Position numbers and translations under genes: made by a program. Positions 60,729-64,000 of a stretch of DNA of 64,000 nucleotides are shown piece by piece (positions within the stretch are counted from its first letter, which is position 1; each line of letters begins with the position of its first letter). The notes under the pieces are model-generated. The model made no database searches. It worked only from the letters and a program-made list of their open reading frames with translations, and had not been told where the DNA came from. Location: contig NZ_CP089293.1 of NCBI RefSeq assembly GCF_021919345.1, positions 124,001-188,000 on the forward strand, given 5' to 3'. The stretch is from Paenarthrobacter nicotinovorans. Lineage in GTDB: Bacteria; Actinomycetota; Actinomycetes; Actinomycetales; Micrococcaceae.

Positions 60729-61559
60729 TCAGTCTCCGAAAGCGTCGAGGTCGGCCCATGCGACGTCGATAACTTCAGGATGAATGCCTGCCTCTTCGAG
60801 CTCGCGGAGCAGTTGGTCTGTGTCTACGCCGCTGAGTGCGGCCAAACCTTGGACTGAAACCAGGTTGCGAATATACCCCTCCGTGGCATTCTCAACCAGG
60901 CGCTGCGGTGGTCTTGGGGTGAGGCTTTCGGCGGCCATGGCTCTGTAGTCGCCGATCCAGCCGAACCGAAGTGCCAGCGAATGTGCAGTCTGAGGCCACC
61001 ACTGTGTTTTCTGCGTAGTTGTGATCCAGCCTTCTGAGTGCATTTGGATGAGTGCGAAGTTCGGGGAGACCTGATAGTGCCGCACAACGGACGAAACGTC
61101 ACGGAGCCGGGCGCTACCCTTATCGACATTCAAATCTTCAAGGAAAGCTGAGACTCCCCCAACCGGAGCCAAGAGGTGGCGCGAAAAGGTGTCGGCTCTG
61201 ATCTCTTCGGGCCTTCTGGCTGAGGGGTCATGTGGTAGTCCGGCCTCGTTGTCTTTGAAGACGATATGTCCCAGCTCATGGCCAAGGGACGATCTTTGGC
61301 GACCCGGAACACCGGTCGTTGCAACACCAATCACAGATTTTTCGCGAACCGGATCTGTCAACACCATGCCATCCATGCCTGCCGGCATTTCCAGAATCGC
61401 TACATCGACTCCCGGAGCAACAAGGCCAATGAGTTCGTGAAGGTCGGCTATGGGTCCGAGGCCCAGTCCCAGGCTATTCCTGATGCCTTCAGCTGCGAGA
61501 TAGGCCTCCCGCTCGCTTGGTCCGATGCTGTGCGGAATTGGAGCGCGCTCTGGCGTCAT
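60729..61559 (-). CDS. ImmA/IrrE family metallo-endopeptidase
   Basis: A 276-aa zinc peptidase with H94-E95-L-G-H98 and a downstream E-x-x-A (Glu118/119 in E-E-I-R-A-D-T-F) as third ligand. ImmA/IrrE peptidases cleave or release XRE-type repressors, e.g. ImmA acts on ImmR of ICEBs1. Its ATG overlaps the stop of the XRE gene (ATGA) and the PIN-like gene follows after 3 nt. Locus DNA looks less GC-rich than the flanks, consistent with transfer. Confidence 0.88.
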   Translation of the reverse strand: MTPERAPIPHSIGPSEREAYLAAEGIRNSLGLGLGPIADLHELIGLVAPGVDVAILEMPAGMDGMVLTDPVREKSVIGVATTGVPGRQRSSLGHELGHIVFKDNEAGLPHDPSARRPEEIRADTFSRHLLAPVGGVSAFLEDLNVDKGSARLRDVSSVVRHYQVSPNFALIQMHSEGWITTTQKTQWWPQTAHSLALRFGWIGDYRAMAAESLTPRPPQRLVENATEGYIRNLVSVQGLAALSGVDTDQLLRELEEAGIHPEVIDVAWADLDAFGD

Positions 61560-61903
61560 GCGCCGATGCCGTGACTGGCCAGGTACGCGTCCATTTCCAG
61601 GAACTGGGTGAGCTTCCTTTTCACTTCCGCGGCATCGGCTGTAGGAAGATTTGCTCGGCTGGCCACGAGCACACGATCGCGGACTGGGTTCTCAGCGAGA
61701 AGTGCCTCCGCCGGGCAGCCCAAAGCCCAAGCAATCGAAATTATCTCGTCCATCCTCGGCCTCCGGAGGCCGCTTTCAATGCGCGCCAGCGTGGACTGTG
61801 AGATGCCCGTCTCTGCCTCGAGGTCCCGCTGGGTCCGCCCGGCTTCTGCTCGTCGGGCGGCAATTCGTTGTCCTAAGTCAGCCGTCGCCACGGGAACCCC
61901 CAC
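61556..61903 (-). CDS. XRE family helix-turn-helix regulator
   Basis: A 115-aa protein with a classical Cro/CI-type helix-turn-helix (L-G-Q-R-I-A-A-R-R...G-R-T-Q-R-D-L-E-A-E-T-G-I-S-Q-S-T-L-A-R-I-E-S-G) and a helical C-terminus. It heads the module and probably represses it. The start is GTG 61903 or GTG 61891 (the latter preceded by GGGGG). An operator-like palindrome covers its promoter. Confidence 0.88.
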   Translation of the reverse strand: MGVPVATADLGQRIAARRAEAGRTQRDLEAETGISQSTLARIESGLRRPRMDEIISIAWALGCPAEALLAENPVRDRVLVASRANLPTADAAEVKRKLTQFLEMDAYLASHGIGA

Positions 61904-61936
61904 TGAATCAATTTTCGAAAACTTGATTCAAGTCTA
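61904..61936 (-). promoter_or_regulatory. Promoter/operator of the XRE-ImmA-PIN operon
   Basis: Half sites TGAATCAA (61904-61911) and TTGATTCA (61923-61930) flank TTTTCGAAAA (61912-61921); the right side also lies in the 13-bp palindrome ACTTGATTCAAGT. On the minus strand TAGACT (61936-61931) is a candidate -10, so a repressor bound here would cover the start point. Confidence 0.65.
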
Positions 61937-62025
61937 GCGCATTTGACACCCCGAGGCATCCCGATGGCTCACGGCGCATGTCGTTTCGGGCCCCGTATCG
62001 AGATTCGGGAAACAACCTCCTCGAT

Positions 62026-62733
62026 TCAAGCGGCCCGTCCGTAGCGCACCGCGTCAACGAACACTGCCAGGCCAAACACGCCCAGTGCCACACCCATCGA
62101 CGCCACCACGTCGGTGAGCCAGTGGTAGCCAAGGTAGAGCCGGCTGTAGGCGACCAGCAGCGTCAGCAGGGCGGCCCCTGCGTAGGCGGCCACCGCCGTC
62201 GTGCGTGTTCCTGAACGAGATACCAGCAAGTAGGCCAGGACAAGCGTGAAGACCGCGGCGCCGAGCGTGTGGCCGGAGGGGAAGGACAGGGCGTCATCGG
62301 GACCCAGGAGGAAGTCCGACGACGACGGCCGCGACCGGGAAACGTCCAGCTTGATGACCGCCGCGAGCACCACGGAAAGCACCATCGCGCCCATCAGGAT
62401 GGCCGGACGCCACAGTTCCTTCTTCCACAGGGCCCATGCCACGGCGACCAGGCCGCCGATGATGGACATCATGGTGGGTGAGGTGGCTTCCGAGACGCCG
62501 GCCAGGAAGGCCGTTGCCAAAGCGTTGCGCGAATCGACAACCACCGAGTGAACGGCTCCGTCGAGCGTCGCCAGGCCGCTCGAGGACAACACGGAAGCGA
62601 ACATCAACCAGAAGACCACGTCCCCGGCAACAAACAACCCGCCCGCCCACAGGAACAGGACCCGCTGCCGCACCCGAAGGGCGGGGGCAGGTTTTGGGCG
62701 CAGGGCCAGACGCGCAGAAGGTGCAGAAAGCAT
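62026..62733 (-). CDS. PAP2-type phosphatase
   Basis: A 235-aa membrane phosphatase. The three motifs of the superfamily are K-L-D-V-S-R-S-R-P, P-S-G-H-T and S-R-L-Y-L-G-Y-H-W-L-T-D-V, with six hydrophobic helices. Likely dephosphorylates a lipid phosphate such as undecaprenyl pyrophosphate or phosphatidic acid outside the membrane. ATG 62733 is preferred because GATAAT ends 6 nt before it. Confidence 0.88.
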   Translation of the reverse strand: MLSAPSARLALRPKPAPALRVRQRVLFLWAGGLFVAGDVVFWLMFASVLSSSGLATLDGAVHSVVVDSRNALATAFLAGVSEATSPTMMSIIGGLVAVAWALWKKELWRPAILMGAMVLSVVLAAVIKLDVSRSRPSSSDFLLGPDDALSFPSGHTLGAAVFTLVLAYLLVSRSGTRTTAVAAYAGAALLTLLVAYSRLYLGYHWLTDVVASMGVALGVFGLAVFVDAVRYGRAA

Positions 62734-62739
62734 CGGCCC

Positions 62740-62745
62740 ATTATC
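62740..62745 (-). promoter_or_regulatory. GATAAT -10 box, leaderless PAP2 gene
   Basis: Reads GATAAT on the minus strand, ending 6 nt before the ATG at 62733. Confidence 0.45.
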
Positions 62746-62786
62746 CACAGCGTAAATGGGACTTGGCTGGGAACGCCGGGCGAAAG

Positions 62787-63914
62787 CTACAGCGCGGGCA
62801 GTACCGCCCGGGCTTCCTCAGGTTCCATCCCGCTGGCCTCAAGCAGGTCCACCATGAGCGGCCGGAACAGCATCACCACGGTTTCGCCTTCGAGCCTCTG
62901 GACGTCAAGCATCTTCGGGTGCAGCCGGGCGGCGATGTCCGAGAGGTCGTTCCTGGCCCGCCGCAGATGCACCCTGCGCGTTCCTTCGCTCTGCTCGGAC
63001 AGCCCGATGGTCATCTCGTCGATGGCGGCCGCAGTTTCCTGCAGGACCTCCGAGATGCTCTCGATCGCCTCGTCGGACAAAGCCGCGTGGTTGATGGCAC
63101 TGGTGAGGCGGCGTGCGAACACCCGGCTGTTGCGCAGTGCGAGGTCGATGTACTCCAGCGAATGCTCCAGGCCGGCGAGTTCATCGCGGTGCCGGCGATG
63201 CGCCGGGGCCAGCGTCGCCACCTCGCCGGAAGCCCGCAGCGTTTGCCGCATCCGGTCCACCAAAGGCTGGCAGTTGCGGCCACGGATCAGGGCGTGCCAG
63301 GCAGTGGTGGAGTCGCTTTCGATCATGGCCGTGGCACACTCACGAAGAACCTCGGCGAGCTCGTGCAGGATCTTCTGGATGTCCTTCCGCGGTTCCCGGC
63401 GCGGATCCTTGGGCACCAGGATGGTCACCAGCAGCGCAAACACGCCACCCACCACGGCATCCAGGCTGCGCGTAAAAGGCCCGCCGGCCGGCGCCGGAAG
63501 CAACACCACCAGAAGCGACTGCAGCCCCAGCTGGGTGGTGAAAATAGTCCCGCTGTCCAGGAACCTGGCCAACAGGATCGAGAAGAGAAGTACGACGGCG
63601 GCCTGCCAGATCCCGGCGCCCAGCCAGTGAAGCAGCAAATCACCAACCACGATGCCCAGTGTGCAGCCCAGGCCTACCTCTATCACCCGGCGCAGCCTGG
63701 GATCGCGTGAGAAACCCAAGGCAATCAGGGAAGACGTTGCGGCGAACAGAGGCCCCTGGTGGCCCAACACGTATTCGGCGAAAGCGTAGGCGCCAACCGC
63801 GCAAACCGTCATTTGGATGGCCGGCGTCAACGAGTTCCGGCTCCGGACCAGGCCGGTCCTGACTCTGGCCCGCAGAAACCTCTTGCTTGCGTTCAGTCCC
63901 TTAGCGGCAGCCAT
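62787..63914 (-). CDS. FUSC family (aromatic acid exporter-like) membrane protein
   Basis: A 375-aa protein with about five to six N-terminal helices (residues 30-165) including G-H-Q-G-P-L-F-A-A-T-S-S-L-I-A and D-P-R-L-R-R-V-I-E-V-G-L-G, then a long soluble helical C-terminus. Typical of the FUSC group related to aromatic carboxylic-acid exporters such as AaeB. Substrate unknown. A TAGACT box ends 7 nt before the ATG. Confidence 0.8.
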   Translation of the reverse strand: MAAAKGLNASKRFLRARVRTGLVRSRNSLTPAIQMTVCAVGAYAFAEYVLGHQGPLFAATSSLIALGFSRDPRLRRVIEVGLGCTLGIVVGDLLLHWLGAGIWQAAVVLLFSILLARFLDSGTIFTTQLGLQSLLVVLLPAPAGGPFTRSLDAVVGGVFALLVTILVPKDPRREPRKDIQKILHELAEVLRECATAMIESDSTTAWHALIRGRNCQPLVDRMRQTLRASGEVATLAPAHRRHRDELAGLEHSLEYIDLALRNSRVFARRLTSAINHAALSDEAIESISEVLQETAAAIDEMTIGLSEQSEGTRRVHLRRARNDLSDIAARLHPKMLDVQRLEGETVVMLFRPLMVDLLEASGMEPEEARAVLPAL

Positions 63915-63921
63915 GTCCTTC

Positions 63922-63927
63922 AGTCTA
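63922..63927 (-). promoter_or_regulatory. TAGACT -10 box of the FUSC gene
   Basis: Reads TAGACT on the minus strand, 7 nt before the ATG at 63914; GAAGGAC between box and start may also act as a ribosome site. Confidence 0.4.
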
Positions 63928-64000
63928 TTTCCCCGCCCGCCATGTGCCAGGGAGCGACGAGCGCAACCGGGGAACCACTCAAGGTGGCGCGCGCCACATA

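Overview
The window is high-GC actinobacterial DNA, most likely Arthrobacter/Paenarthrobacter (Micrococcaceae). The 16S and 23S genes are of high-GC Gram-positive type, GTG starts are common, many genes carry a TAnnnT box a few bases before the start codon (leaderless mRNAs), and Lsr2, DisA, ClpC, DUF3180 and DUF2520 genes are present. From memory, the core gene order ppa-dacB-zincin-tilS-hpt-ftsH-folE-folP-folB-folK-DUF3180-PH proteins-DUF2520-panC ... lysS-lsr2-clpC ... mutY-disA-radA matches the Mycobacterium tuberculosis Rv3628-Rv3585 region, so most of the window is conserved chromosome with accessory insertions.

Layout. 0-2.6 kb: a minus-strand operon of a WXG100-type protein with a long hydrophobic C-terminus, an unknown acidic protein and an RDD membrane protein. 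2.6-17.9 kb: ppa (minus), then a long plus-strand run of dacB, a zincin, tilS, hpt, a C39-like lipoprotein, ftsH, the tightly packed folate genes folE-folP-folB-folK, a DUF3180 membrane protein, two bacterial PH-domain membrane proteins, a DUF2520 Rossmann protein and panC. 18.0-19.5 kb: a DHA2-type MFS exporter with its own strong promoter and operator-like palindrome.

19.5-32.6 kb: two tandem 16S-23S-5S operons, nearly identical over about 5.7 kb, each preceded by a G/T-rich tract and a TTG-N17-TAnnnT promoter. A single small HhH-GPD DNA-repair gene lies in the 1.1 kb between them. 32.6-35.3 kb: three paralogous alpha/beta hydrolases on the minus strand, each with its own leaderless promoter signature.

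35.4-54.0 kb: lysS, a 57-aa membrane protein, lsr2, clpC, a glycosyltransferase with an in-frame 15-bp tandem repeat, an S9 peptidase, a GNAT acetyltransferase, a BBE-type FAD oxidase with a 62-aa companion, the PTS-dependent dihydroxyacetone kinase dhaKLM, CsbD, DUF4235, two VOC proteins, a GAF-ANTAR regulator, an AraC regulator and the dicarboxylate carrier dctA.

54.1-64.0 kb: a small lipoprotein, mutY, a membrane-anchored protein, disA, a Pr6Pr membrane protein, radA, a three-gene XRE / ImmA-IrrE / PIN-like module, a PAP2 phosphatase and a FUSC-family protein. radA has two tandem matches to the mycobacterial RecA-independent (PafBC) damage promoter and appears leaderless. The XRE-ImmA-PIN module looks like a toxin-antitoxin or defence island and is one of the best candidates for an undescribed system here. 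No CRISPR array, tRNA gene or recognisable insertion sequence was seen.
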